A stretch of 64,000 bases of DNA from UBA11346 sp038060575. GTDB lineage: Bacteria > Planctomycetota > UBA11346. The notes under the pieces were generated by a model. That model searched no databases. It was not told where the DNA came from and worked only from the letters and a program-made list of their open reading frames with translations. The translations under genes and the position numbers were made by a program. This document shows, in pieces, positions 37,012 to 45,539 of the stretch (the first letter of the stretch is position 1; every line of letters starts with the position of its first letter). The stretch is from contig CAZZAM010000015.1 of the NCBI GenBank assembly GCA_964652775.1, forward strand, positions 1 through 64,000, read 5' to 3'.

Positions 37012-37913
37012 GTGGTCCCTGGGGCTATCGCAGCTATCGCCAACATCTGGCCGCGCGCTTCCCTGGGTTGCACGTGCGCAAATTGTGCCTGCAAGCTGGC
37101 TTCACCTGTCCAAATCTTGACGGCACGGTGGCCAAAGGCGGCTGCGCGTGGTGCGACAACGCCGGATTTTCGCCGGGCCTGAACGTGCCCAGCCTGGAAC
37201 AGCAGTGGGAGCGCGGTCGCCTATGGCTGCGTCGTCGCCATCGCCAGGTCGATGGATTCATCGCATATTTACAGTCATTTTCCAACACCCACGCGCCACT
37301 GCCACGTCTGCGCGCGCTCTACAATCGCTTTCCCAACGACTTTCCCGAATGCGTTGGCGTCGCGATCGGCACTCGACCGGACTGCCTGTCCAACGACATC
37401 ATCGCGTATCTTGATGAAATCGGACGGCGCACCTTCCTGACCATTGAACTCGGCCTGCAAAGCGATCGTGATGCGGTGCTGCGACAGATGAATCGTGGGC
37501 ACACGGTGGCGCAGTTCCGCGACGCCATCGCCCGCGCCGCCGATCACGCGTTCGAGTTGTGCGTGCATGTGATCCTCGGCCTGCCCGGCGAAGGCGACGA
37601 CGCACCCGAACGACTCGGCACGCTGCTGTCATCATTGCCGATTCAGTCGGTTAAAATCCACAACTTGCACGTGATGCGCGGCACTGCCCTCGCGCGCATG
37701 CAGGCGGCGGGCGTGGTGCAGCCACTGACCCGCGCCGATTACATCGCCAGCGCAACCCGACTCATCACCCACCTGCGTCCGGATCAAGCCGTGCAGCGAA
37801 CCGTCGCCGACGCACCCGACGCACTACTGTGCTCAGAACCGTGGTGTCACGACAAGCAGGGCGTGTTGCAGGAGATGAAGGCGGCGTTGACCGGCCTGAC
37901 CGTCAATGCGTGA
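37008..37913 (+). CDS. Radical SAM protein, YhcC/TIGR01212 family
   Basis: 301 residues. The cluster region reads LCLQAGFTCPNLDGTVAKGGCAWCDN, the spaced Cys pattern typical of the YhcC-like group. YLQSFSNTHAP, FPECVGVAIGTRPDCL, FLTIELGLQSDRDAVLRQMNRGH and CVHVILGLPGEG continue the TIM-barrel signature. ATG 37008 overlaps the maturase stop (ATGA). The reaction is not established for the family. Coupling to a sulfatase maturase is suggestive but could be accidental. Confidence 0.88.
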   Translation: MSGPWGYRSYRQHLAARFPGLHVRKLCLQAGFTCPNLDGTVAKGGCAWCDNAGFSPGLNVPSLEQQWERGRLWLRRRHRQVDGFIAYLQSFSNTHAPLPRLRALYNRFPNDFPECVGVAIGTRPDCLSNDIIAYLDEIGRRTFLTIELGLQSDRDAVLRQMNRGHTVAQFRDAIARAADHAFELCVHVILGLPGEGDDAPERLGTLLSSLPIQSVKIHNLHVMRGTALARMQAAGVVQPLTRADYIASATRLITHLRPDQAVQRTVADAPDALLCSEPWCHDKQGVLQEMKAALTGLTVNA

Positions 37914-38592
37914 CCGCTCCTGCGATCGCTCGGTACAACTCCGCATACATACTCGGCACCCATGCTGGCAGACCCTCGGAACGAAGCGGTAGCGCACGCT
38001 GCGGAGCAATCAACGCTGTCGTCCGTGATTCACCGCAAGCCGCGACAGCTTTGAAGACCACCTCTATCGCCGGATCACCAATCGCGATGCAGCCAATCGA
38101 GGCGGCGCCACCGTGAATCATGATGTCGTCACCGAGATCCGTTCGTCCATCGCGTGCGGCCTGCTCACGGTCGAACGCACTGGGGTAACCGACGCGCAGT
38201 GCGAGATGGTACGCGCTATTGGGATTCAGCGACTCGATCGGGTAGATGCCTTCGGGCACCTGGCGATCACCCCGACGCAACTTGGGACCAGCCTTGCCGC
38301 TGGCGGCGAGAATCGGAAACACGGCGACGCGGCGACCTGGCTCCCAGAGTTCTAGCTCGCATTCCTGTTTGTAGGCGATCAGCGTCAGCTGTTGAGGCGG
38401 CCACTGCGTGAATAAACTTTCGATTTCGATTTTTCGCGTTGCGTCGATGTGCGCGATTCGCGAGGCGACGGTCTCGCGGCCAACGACGTTGAGATAGAGT
38501 GGGTACCAGAGCGTGCGGGCGAAGTAGAGCACGCCGACGCCAAGAATGAAGATGACGATAGCCGAGATGATGACGATGGGGCGGATGCGCAT
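37903..38592 (-). CDS. Membrane-anchored L,D-transpeptidase (YkuD domain)
   Basis: 229 residues: a short cytosolic start, an N-terminal membrane anchor (about 6-26) and a YkuD domain ending in the catalytic motif IMIHGGAASIGCIAIGD (HGxxxSxGC; nucleophile Cys). Such enzymes form 3-3 peptidoglycan cross-links or attach proteins to the wall. The start at 38592 is placed just before the membrane helix; an upstream ATG giving MSVSVGRS is possible. Its 3' end overlaps the radical SAM gene by 11 bp in convergent orientation. Repeat copy C lies upstream. Confidence 0.85.
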   Translation of the reverse strand: MRIRPIVIISAIVIFILGVGVLYFARTLWYPLYLNVVGRETVASRIAHIDATRKIEIESLFTQWPPQQLTLIAYKQECELELWEPGRRVAVFPILAASGKAGPKLRRGDRQVPEGIYPIESLNPNSAYHLALRVGYPSAFDREQAARDGRTDLGDDIMIHGGAASIGCIAIGDPAIEVVFKAVAACGESRTTALIAPQRALPLRSEGLPAWVPSMYAELYRAIAGAVTH

Positions 38593-38681
38593 GTGGATTG
38601 ATCGGCCGACTGAAACCGACATCCAGACCTGGTCAAGCCCACGGCGTCGTTCAGCGCCAGCGTCCTTGCGCACGTCCCGGA

Positions 38682-38820
38682 GTGACACGGGCGCGGAAGG
38701 AGTGTTGGCGCATACAATGGGCGCAGCCCATGCGCCACGATTTCGCCAGCGTGAGCGCAGCGAAATAGAACTCCGACCAAGCCCGGGGTAGGCGCGCTAG
38801 CGCCGTAGGGCGAAGCCCTG
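38682..38820 (-). repeat. Dispersed multi-hairpin repeat, copy C, behind ftsK
   Basis: On the minus strand, 11 bases after the ftsK stop: CAGGGCTTCGCCCTACGG, CGCTAGCGCG, ACCCCGGGCTTGGT, then ATTTCGC...GCGAAAT, then GGCGCAT-GGGCTGCGCCC-ATTGTATGCGCC, ending CGCGCCCGTGTCACT. Same order as copies B and D but shorter in the middle. The GGCGCAT / ATGCGCC stem replaces GCGGCAT / ATGCCGC of copy D. Confidence 0.85.
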
Positions 38821-38831
38821 AAAACAAAAAG

Positions 38832-41432
38832 CTACGTCGCAAATGGTGGATGATACAAGTCGTCATCCTCGGCCATCACGACGCCGTTTTCCTTGAGTAG
38901 GTCGATCCACTCGTCCCAGGTTTTCAAAATCTTGCGGGCGACGGTGCCGGCGGCGGGGGACAGGAAGCCGAGATCTTCGAGCTGTTCAACGTACTCGGTC
39001 GCCTTGTTGTAGCCGATGCCCATTTTGCGGCGGAAGAAATCAGCACCGGTCTTGTCGTAGCGGTACATTGCCTGCACGGCTTCGTGGAACTTGCGGTCGG
39101 TCTTCCAGGCATCGCTGCCTGGACCGCCGCTGGCCTTGCCGCCAGCAACCGCGATTGCACCGGCTTTTACGATCGATTCGTCATAGGCTGGCGTGCCTTG
39201 GGCGCGCGCGTGCTCGACGATCGCGTTGATCTCGGCGTCCTTGAGGAACACGCCTTGACCGCGCACCGGCAGGCTGGTGCCAGGCTGGAGGAACAGCATG
39301 TCGCCTTTGCCGAGCAGATTTTCCGCACCACTGCTATCAAGTACCACGCGCGAGTTCGAACGGTCAACCACGCGGAAGCAAATGCGCGACGGCAGGTTCG
39401 ATTTGATCAGGCCGGTAACGACGTCGGCGCTCGGACGCTGGGTGGTGAGAATCACATGGATGCCGCAAGCGCGACTCTTCGCGGCCAGGCGCACAATCGA
39501 TTTTTCGACTTCCTTGTTTACCATCATCAGGTCGGCGTATTCGTCGACCAGTACGACAATGTACGGCATGTGCGCACTGGGATGCGGCATGTCTTCCATG
39601 CGCAGTTCTTTTTTCGCGAGGCGGAAGCGAATTTCTTCTTCGCCGAGTGCATTGAAGTCGGCGATCGAACGGCAACCAGTCATCTTCAGCGCTTCGTAAC
39701 GCTCATCCATCGTCTGACAGGCCCACTCCAGCGCGGCGTGCGCCTTGGTCATGTCGGTGATCGGCGGCGTCAGCAGATGCGGGATGTCTTCGTAGCCGGA
39801 CAATTCGACCATCTTGGGATCGACCATGATGAAGCGCACTTCGTCAGGCCGACGGAACAGCAGGATCGAACAGATCATCGCGTTCATACACACCGACTTG
39901 CCCATACCGGTCGAACCAGCGACCAATAAATGCGGTGCCTTGGCGAGATCCATGATCAGCGGGTTGCCAATAACGTCACGACCAAGCACGACCGGCAACG
40001 CCATCACGTTCGGATCGATTTCCTCGACCAGATCGCGCATCACTACCGGATCCTTGGTCTTGTTGGGAACTTCAACGCCGATCGTCGTGCGGTTCGGCAA
40101 CGGCGCGACGATGCGGATGCCTTCGGTGCCAAGCTTCAGCGCGAGGTCCTGCTCGAATCCTTCGACCTTGTTGACGCGCATCGCCTGATCGAGCAAACGC
40201 AATTCGTATTGTGTGACCGTCGGGCCACGGGTTGCGCCGACCACACTCACGCCGACATCGAACGCGCCAAACGCGTCTTCAATCGCTTTCGCTGTCTGCT
40301 GCTTTTCCAATTCGTGCTGCACGTTGCTGCGATCTTTCGCGGCCTGCAGCAGCGAGACGGATGGCAGGGAATAAGCCGGATTGGCAGAACTCAGCACGGC
40401 AGCAGCCGCAGCCGAACGCCGGCGCGGTGGCGGTGCCACTGGAGTTGGAGCTGGCTCTGGTTCCGGATCGGTAGCGGTGATCTTGGTTTCAGCACTACTG
40501 CGCACGTCGATTGGTGGCGCTGCCGGCTGCCGCACGATTGCCTCGGTCTCATCGAGATGAATCGATGCCACGCGTGGCTGCGCCGGAGCTGCCGGAAGAG
40601 CTGGAGGCGCTGAAGCCATCGCCGCTGCGTTTGGCGATGCGTCGAGCGCTTCGCGCTGCCGCCGGATTGCGGCCAGGATTTCGTCGGCTTCGGCTGGGCC
40701 AGGCAGTTCGCCGCCGTCACTCAGCCGTTTGCGTAACTCGCGCAGCGAGGTCGTCGCACGCGCTTTGTTTTCGGCAACGTTGCTGGTCGGCGAAGCCACA
40801 TACACGCCTGAGTGGTGCGCGCCACTGCTGGCCCCAACTGCCTCGTCGTCGCGGCGCGCAGCAAGCAAACGCCAGATCCGCCGCATCCACGCCCAGATGC
40901 CCAGATCCATGAGCCACATCGCGACGAATACCGCAAACAGAAGCACAACCAATGCACCAGACGTGTCGAGCCACACCCGTAGGTAACCCCCGTCATGGGC
41001 CATGTTGGCGTAACTATTCGATGGCCCGCACAGCAGGCGACCGACCGCGCCGCCGAGTCCTTCGAGATTGCTTTGATCCCAACGCAACAGCAGGCCGTCG
41101 CCAATCCCCAGCGGCAACAGATGCAGCAAACCACTGACCGCCGGCAGCAGGATGAGAGCACCAGCGATGCGACGGGATGGGTTGGACACATCGCGATCCC
41201 GCCACAACGCCACTGCCCAACCAATTGCCAACAACGGAATCAATAAAGCGGCCAAGCCGTAACCGCGCAACAGCATGCGCGAGAGTTCGGCACCGAACAT
41301 ACCAAACGGATGTGCCTCGGCTGGCGTCGCCGTGCCGACCTGCGTCGCCTTGAATGCCACGAGACAGAGCAGCAGCGTGAAACCGCCGAGGGCGAGGACG
41401 ACCGAGAGGGCAAGTTGGAGGTGGCGATTCAA
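38832..41432 (-). CDS. ftsK: DNA translocase FtsK
   Basis: Septum-located dsDNA translocase, 866 residues. The N terminus has about four membrane helices in the first 200 residues, then a Pro/Ala-rich linker. The motor domain (about 440-760) contains the Walker A motif GSTGMGKSV (about 504-512), the Walker B region YIVVLVDEYADLMM and TTQRPSADVVTGLIKSNLPSRICFRV. The C-terminal winged-helix gamma domain (RKMGIGYNKATEYVEQLEDLGFLSP) would read KOPS-like sequences. It is full length for the family. Confidence 0.96.
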   Translation of the reverse strand: MNRHLQLALSVVLALGGFTLLLCLVAFKATQVGTATPAEAHPFGMFGAELSRMLLRGYGLAALLIPLLAIGWAVALWRDRDVSNPSRRIAGALILLPAVSGLLHLLPLGIGDGLLLRWDQSNLEGLGGAVGRLLCGPSNSYANMAHDGGYLRVWLDTSGALVVLLFAVFVAMWLMDLGIWAWMRRIWRLLAARRDDEAVGASSGAHHSGVYVASPTSNVAENKARATTSLRELRKRLSDGGELPGPAEADEILAAIRRQREALDASPNAAAMASAPPALPAAPAQPRVASIHLDETEAIVRQPAAPPIDVRSSAETKITATDPEPEPAPTPVAPPPRRRSAAAAAVLSSANPAYSLPSVSLLQAAKDRSNVQHELEKQQTAKAIEDAFGAFDVGVSVVGATRGPTVTQYELRLLDQAMRVNKVEGFEQDLALKLGTEGIRIVAPLPNRTTIGVEVPNKTKDPVVMRDLVEEIDPNVMALPVVLGRDVIGNPLIMDLAKAPHLLVAGSTGMGKSVCMNAMICSILLFRRPDEVRFIMVDPKMVELSGYEDIPHLLTPPITDMTKAHAALEWACQTMDERYEALKMTGCRSIADFNALGEEEIRFRLAKKELRMEDMPHPSAHMPYIVVLVDEYADLMMVNKEVEKSIVRLAAKSRACGIHVILTTQRPSADVVTGLIKSNLPSRICFRVVDRSNSRVVLDSSGAENLLGKGDMLFLQPGTSLPVRGQGVFLKDAEINAIVEHARAQGTPAYDESIVKAGAIAVAGGKASGGPGSDAWKTDRKFHEAVQAMYRYDKTGADFFRRKMGIGYNKATEYVEQLEDLGFLSPAAGTVARKILKTWDEWIDLLKENGVVMAEDDDLYHPPFAT

Positions 41433-41759
41433 GGTCTGGGCACCCTAGCCCCCGTGCGGCTTATTCCAACTACGGGGGCCTCATTGCCACGGTCCGGAAG
41501 TCCGGGGTCCTGGGAGACAAGAATGGTCTATGAAAGCCCAACGTGTGTCTGCAGAACCCGCGAACACCGCAAGGCAACCACGGGGCACGGAGATCCACGG
41601 GGGACACAGGGGCAGGCAAAGGCACAAACTGGCGGACCCCGGACTTCCGGACCTCCGGACTTCCGGACTGAGGCAATCTCCCCCCCTTGCCTGCAACCCC
41701 GTCCCCCCTATGTTCCGCGCCCCGAACACGACAGCCCGGCTTGGGCAACAGGAGTCTTT
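41433..41759. repeat. Gap with CCGGACTTCCGGA word inverted repeat before rpmA
   Basis: 327-bp gene-free gap between divergent ftsK and rpmA. GGTCCGGAAGTCCGGGGTCC (41491-41510) is the exact reverse complement of 41634-41653, and the right arm continues with two more CCGGACTTCCGGA units to 41668. The 120-nt interior carries its own lower-quality pairs of CCACGG/GGGGCAC-type words. The promoter of rpmA must lie in or after this element. Confidence 0.75.
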
Positions 41760-42005
41760 ATGGCACACAAAATGGGAACCGGCTCGACCCAGAACGGTCG
41801 CGACTCGAACTCCAAGCGCCGTGGTATCAAGGCTTATGGTGGCGAGTTCGTCACCGCCGGCTCGATCATTGTTCGCCAGTGCGGCACCAAGTTCAAGCCC
41901 GGCAAGGGCGTTGGCCTGGGCAAAGACTACACGATTTTCGCGGTCCTCAGCGGCAAGGTCTCGTACCGCAATCGCTTCGTCGACGTCATCGAAGCTTCAG
42001 TTTAA
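41760..42005 (+). CDS. rpmA: 50S ribosomal protein L27
   Basis: 81-residue L27, with the canonical N terminus MAHKMGTGSTQNGRDSNSKR (Lys replaced by Met at position 5) and GGEFVTAGSIIVRQCGTKFKPGKGVGLGKDYTIFAVLSGKVSY. A GGAG sits nine bases before the ATG at 41760. The longer in-frame extension to 41310 crosses repeat DNA and is rejected. The usual upstream partner rplU (L21) and downstream obgE are absent. Instead a word-repeat gap precedes it and repeat copy D starts at its stop codon. Confidence 0.95.
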   Translation: MAHKMGTGSTQNGRDSNSKRRGIKAYGGEFVTAGSIIVRQCGTKFKPGKGVGLGKDYTIFAVLSGKVSYRNRFVDVIEASV

Positions 42006-42205
42006 GGGGCTTCGCCCCTTCGGCCTGCGGCCGTTCCGGCTCGCCTTCGCTCGCGCTGCGCAGGCCGTTGGCCTGCTACCGCCTGCGGCGGTACCTGCTC
42101 GCCCCCTCGCTTTGTCAGAGTTCGATTTCGTGGCGCTCACGCTGACGAAATCGTGGCGGCATGGCTTCGCCATTGTATGCCGCCACCACTCTTCGGCGCG
42201 AGCCA
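42003..42205 (+). repeat. Dispersed multi-hairpin repeat, copy D, behind rpmA
   Basis: Starts in the rpmA stop: TAAGGGGCTTCGCCCCTT, then CGGCCTGCGGCCG, TTCCGGCTCGCCTTCGCTCG, GCAGGCCGTTGGCCTGC, TACCGCCTGCGGCGGTA, CGATTTCGT...ACGAAATCG, and GTGGCGGCAT-GGCTTCGCC-ATTGTATGCCGCCAC, ending near TCTTCGGCGCGAG. This is the longest copy (about 200 bp) and nearly identical in blocks to copy A. The rest of the gap up to 42283 shows no gene. Confidence 0.87.
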
Positions 42206-42283
42206 TCGCTGCGCGACGGAGACGCCCGCTATATTTTCTGTGGGCCGCGCTTGGCTCATCGCGCCCACCGCCACCATGCCGCC

Positions 42284-42808
42284 ATGCCCGTGATCCTGCC
42301 GGTGGACGGCAAAACGCCGCAACTGCCCCGCTTCCTAGCACCGAATGCTACCTTGGTCGGCGATGTCCGCTTTGGAGCTGACTGCTCGGTGTGGTTTGGC
42401 GCGGTCCTACGTGGCGACATCCAGCCAGTGATCCTCGGCGATCGCTGTAATGTGCAGGACAATTGCGTGCTCCACGTCAACCGCACCCAGGCGTGCGTGC
42501 TCGGCAACGAGGTCAGCATGGGACACGCGGCAATCTGCCACGCCTGCATGGTTGGCGACGGCACGCTCGTCGGCATGGGCGCGCGCGTACTGGACGGTGC
42601 CGTGATCGGCGCAGGCGTGCTCATCGCAGCCGGCTGCATCGTGCCCGAAAACATCAGCGTGCCTGCCCATCATCTGATTGCCGGCGTTCCCGGTCGCGTC
42701 ATCAAACCGCTGTCTGCCGAGGTCCGCGAACGCATTGCGCGGATCGCTGGCGACTACGTGGCCTATCAAGCCTTGTATCCAACGATCGTTGCCGCAGCGG
42801 CCAGCTGA
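42284..42808 (+). CDS. Gamma-class carbonic anhydrase-like hexapeptide-repeat protein
   Basis: 174-residue left-handed beta-helix protein (YrdA/CaiE/gamma-CA group). VGDVRFGADCSVWFGAVLRGDIQPVILGDRCNVQDNCVLHVN...VSMGHAAICHACMVGDGTLVGMGARVLDGAVIG shows the hexapeptide turns and the three metal-site His (VLHV, MGHA, ICHA). It may hydrate CO2 or be an acyltransferase relative. The start at 42284 begins the first strand; the frame upstream runs into repeat copy D. TGATG overlap with the next gene. Confidence 0.88.
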   Translation: MPVILPVDGKTPQLPRFLAPNATLVGDVRFGADCSVWFGAVLRGDIQPVILGDRCNVQDNCVLHVNRTQACVLGNEVSMGHAAICHACMVGDGTLVGMGARVLDGAVIGAGVLIAAGCIVPENISVPAHHLIAGVPGRVIKPLSAEVRERIARIAGDYVAYQALYPTIVAAAAS

Positions 42809-44274
42809 TGCGCGTCCTGCTTGTGCTCGTTGTCGTTACCGCACTGATCGCCGTGGACGAAGTCCCTGCTCCATTCACCGCGCAGGTGCTTGGGCCAGCA
42901 CGAGCCAATGGTCTGCTGCGGGTGGTGGTGCAACGCAGCATGGAACCAGGCACTGATGACGTCGGTCCGATCCGCGTCGCCGCTCAACTCATGGAGCACA
43001 CCACGGTCCTCGCCATGGTCGAGATCGAATTGCCACGGTTGTCGTTATTGACCGATCCAGTGACCTTGGTGCTCGCTCCGGAAACGGTCGGTGAACATCC
43101 GCTGCATCTGGTAGCCACCGTGCTGCGACCCGGCAGGCAGCCAGGAGCCGCAATCCGCGAACGCGTTAACGCTCCCGTGGTTTCTCCCAACGCCGCGCTT
43201 GCCGCTGCGGCCAAGGCCGTCGCCGCACTCCGTGCATCTGGCGAACGTGATCCGCTGCCCTGGCTGTGGGCTGAAGAGGCGACGCTGCTCATGGCCGATC
43301 TGCCGGACATCCGCAATACAGCTGCGATGACCGCGATCGCTGGACAGATCGCACATTGGAATCGCGGTAAGCGACCAACTCGTCCATCAGCCGGCACCAC
43401 CACACTGGCCATCCGCGATCCAATCGATGATTCCGTGCAACCGTTTCGGCTGCATCTGCCAGCCGGCGACGGTCCGTTTCCGGTTGTACTGGTTGCCGAT
43501 TGTGGCGCACCAATCACGCGCGTCACCAAGGTCAATTGGCCAGCTCTGCCTGAATCCTGGCTTGCCGCTGCGAGCATGGCGCGCATCGCCGTCATTACCT
43601 GTTACCCAGCCGGAGACGCCCATTGGAACGGAGCCGCTGCGGCACGCATGCGCACCACGCTCGCTGCCGCGTGTCGGGTTGCCAACCTCGACCGCGCCCA
43701 TGGAGCCGTTATCTGTCAGAAAAACCCGATCGATCCGCCATTTCCGGTGCACCGACCCGATGCGCCGACCCTCGCCAGTTGGTGGCAAACCTTACCTGGG
43801 CCGACAGTGTCCGCACGCCCACCGCAGCAGCGTGACATCCTTGCCGCATTCGCAGACCAACCCTTCATTGTTGTCGTCGGGACCGGTGAACATCATGCCG
43901 CCACCGTCGCAAATCAACGCCTCGCAGCCGCCTTCCAGGCCGCATGGCTAGCCCACGCCCACGCCCACGCACCGCAGGTTGATGATCACACGCCGCTCGC
44001 CGCCCTGGCCGGTAAAAACCTCGTTCTGATTGGTAATCCGCGCTCGAATCGCGTGCTCGCCGAGTTCGCACTGCGCTTGCCGTTCGCCTGGGATCATCGC
44101 CAAGTGAGCTCCTCCGATGGCTTCCATGCCATGCGTGCGCAGTTGCCATCAATCGCCTGCACCGCACGCCTCGTCGATGGTCACCTGGCGCTCATCCTCG
44201 ACGGCTCCGCACCACCGTGGGGCGATGGACTACCACTCGCCACGCTGGGAACTCGCTACGCCTCACCGCGCTAA
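42808..44274 (+). CDS. Secreted alpha/beta-hydrolase-like protein lacking an obvious catalytic Ser
   Basis: 488 residues with a signal peptide (1-15). The N-terminal part is beta-rich. Residues about 200-290 resemble a hydrolase core (RLHLPAGDGPFPVVLVADCG; MARIAVITCYPAGDAHWNG), but no G-x-S-x-G nucleophile elbow is visible. The C-terminal KNLVLIGNPRSNRVLAEFALRLPF is a motif seen in large planctomycete-type exported hydrolases. A short His-Ala repeat (AHAHAHA) lies near 393. The start ATG shares a base with the carbonic anhydrase stop. Function unknown; possibly a degenerate or non-enzymatic relative. Confidence 0.65.
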   Translation: MRVLLVLVVVTALIAVDEVPAPFTAQVLGPARANGLLRVVVQRSMEPGTDDVGPIRVAAQLMEHTTVLAMVEIELPRLSLLTDPVTLVLAPETVGEHPLHLVATVLRPGRQPGAAIRERVNAPVVSPNAALAAAAKAVAALRASGERDPLPWLWAEEATLLMADLPDIRNTAAMTAIAGQIAHWNRGKRPTRPSAGTTTLAIRDPIDDSVQPFRLHLPAGDGPFPVVLVADCGAPITRVTKVNWPALPESWLAAASMARIAVITCYPAGDAHWNGAAAARMRTTLAAACRVANLDRAHGAVICQKNPIDPPFPVHRPDAPTLASWWQTLPGPTVSARPPQQRDILAAFADQPFIVVVGTGEHHAATVANQRLAAAFQAAWLAHAHAHAPQVDDHTPLAALAGKNLVLIGNPRSNRVLAEFALRLPFAWDHRQVSSSDGFHAMRAQLPSIACTARLVDGHLALILDGSAPPWGDGLPLATLGTRYASPR

Positions 44275-44308
44275 TAGCGATCACCCTGCAAATCGCATCC
44301 GGGGAGGG

Positions 44309-44466
44309 CCGCAGAGACGCAGAGACACGCGGAGGGCCGCAGAGATGAGAATTGGAAGTCGCTGATCAGGCTCCGCTGTCACCCAATTGGTTACCCACAC
44401 TCGTATGTCAGCACGATCCAAAACTCGTCTCTGCGGCTCTCTGCGCTCCTCTGCGTCTCTGCGGCA
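44309..44466. repeat. Inverted repeat of CGCAGAGA words
   Basis: The left arm CCGCAGAGACGCAGAGACAC... (44309-44347) faces the right arm ...CTCCTCTGCGTCTCTGCGGC (44424-44466), with a ~75-nt centre. It lies between the stops of convergent genes. The same vocabulary reappears at 48653-48766 and weakly at 26908-26925. Confidence 0.75.
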
Positions 44467-44490
44467 AAATCTCAATGGCTGTATGTAAGC

Positions 44491-44763
44491 CTACTTCTTC
44501 TCGCACTCCATCCGCGGCACATCGGCGGCAGGCATGTCGGGAACGACGATGTATCGCAGGACCAAGGCACACAGCAGGAGAAATCCACCAACTAGCAACA
44601 GCGAATGGCCGCGCGCCATCCAACGGAAGGAGCCGTCTTCATGGCGGTCGGCTGTGACGGCTTCCTGCACGCGCTGCTGACTGCGATCCAATTTCGTACC
44701 GCACGAATGACAATAGCGGGCGGACACCGGATTTTCGAAGTGACAGGATTGACACGGGATCAT
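44491..44763 (-). CDS. Zinc-ribbon single-pass membrane protein
   Basis: 90 residues. N-terminal zinc ribbon IPCQSCHFENPVSARYCHSCGTKL (two C-x-x-C pairs), a basic linker and one membrane helix (about 54-72). It is the last gene of a three-gene unit. Its ATG overlaps the preceding stop (ATGA). Such small ribbon-TM proteins are common in PVC genomes, with unknown roles. Confidence 0.8.
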   Translation of the reverse strand: MIPCQSCHFENPVSARYCHSCGTKLDRSQQRVQEAVTADRHEDGSFRWMARGHSLLLVGGFLLLCALVLRYIVVPDMPAADVPRMECEKK

Positions 44764-45539
44764 GGCTTGGTCACCAGGTCGTTGGGCCAGCTTGCCACCA
44801 ATGCCGGACGCCGCGCTGGATATAACTCGGCAATCATTCGTACGATCGGTTGCCGTTGCAGCTCAGGTAACTGCTCGCCCAGATAAATAACTTCCTTGTC
44901 CTTTGCCTGCGTTTGCAGACCCGCCCTCAGCATGCGCCAGGCGCGCACCTGCGGATCACTTGGACATAAGATGATGAGCAATCCGGACCAACGACTGATC
45001 TGTTCAGCCTGTTTAAGTTCCATGGCGCGGCGCAAGGCCAAGGTCCAGGCCACGCGCTGCACCGCCAGATGCAAAACGTCGCCGCCAGTATCAGCAGGCA
45101 CCGTAAAATCTTTGCCCTCGCGCAACGCTGCGATGGCCGCAATCCATTTCGCCTCGGCACCATCACCAAGATCCACGCCGATCGGAAGACCCAGCAACGC
45201 ACGTCCCATGGCTATCGTCGCCACGGCAGCGGCACGATCATCGCTCCGGCGGATCTGCGGGATCAACGCCTGAATCCGCTCAAGATCGGCCGCCTGCGCC
45301 GGATCGATGGCGATGAGTCTCGGCGTGATTTCATAGGGCACGCGTGCGGATGCTTTCTCGGCAAGCCGACGTGCGTCGTCAACGTGCCCACTGCGCAACT
45401 TGATCTGCGCGGCACGGACCTCGCTGATCGCAAGCCAACGCTGCGTCGCATGCCAGCCAACCGGGAGGGCGATCAACGCGAGAACGATCCCAGTGACCGC
45501 CATCGCCACACCGATGATGGTTCGTTGCGCCGCGGTCAT
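44760..45539 (-). CDS. Membrane-anchored helical-repeat protein of unknown function
   Basis: 259 residues. One N-terminal membrane helix (about 8-29), then an all-helical region rich in Ala/Arg/Leu, reminiscent of TPR-type repeats (VRAAQIKLRSGHVDDARRLAEKASARVPYE), consistent with a scaffold. Coupled at both ends by ATGA overlaps: upstream to an S26-like gene and downstream to a zinc-ribbon gene. No named family. Confidence 0.7.
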   Translation of the reverse strand: MTAAQRTIIGVAMAVTGIVLALIALPVGWHATQRWLAISEVRAAQIKLRSGHVDDARRLAEKASARVPYEITPRLIAIDPAQAADLERIQALIPQIRRSDDRAAAVATIAMGRALLGLPIGVDLGDGAEAKWIAAIAALREGKDFTVPADTGGDVLHLAVQRVAWTLALRRAMELKQAEQISRWSGLLIILCPSDPQVRAWRMLRAGLQTQAKDKEVIYLGEQLPELQRQPIVRMIAELYPARRPALVASWPNDLVTKP

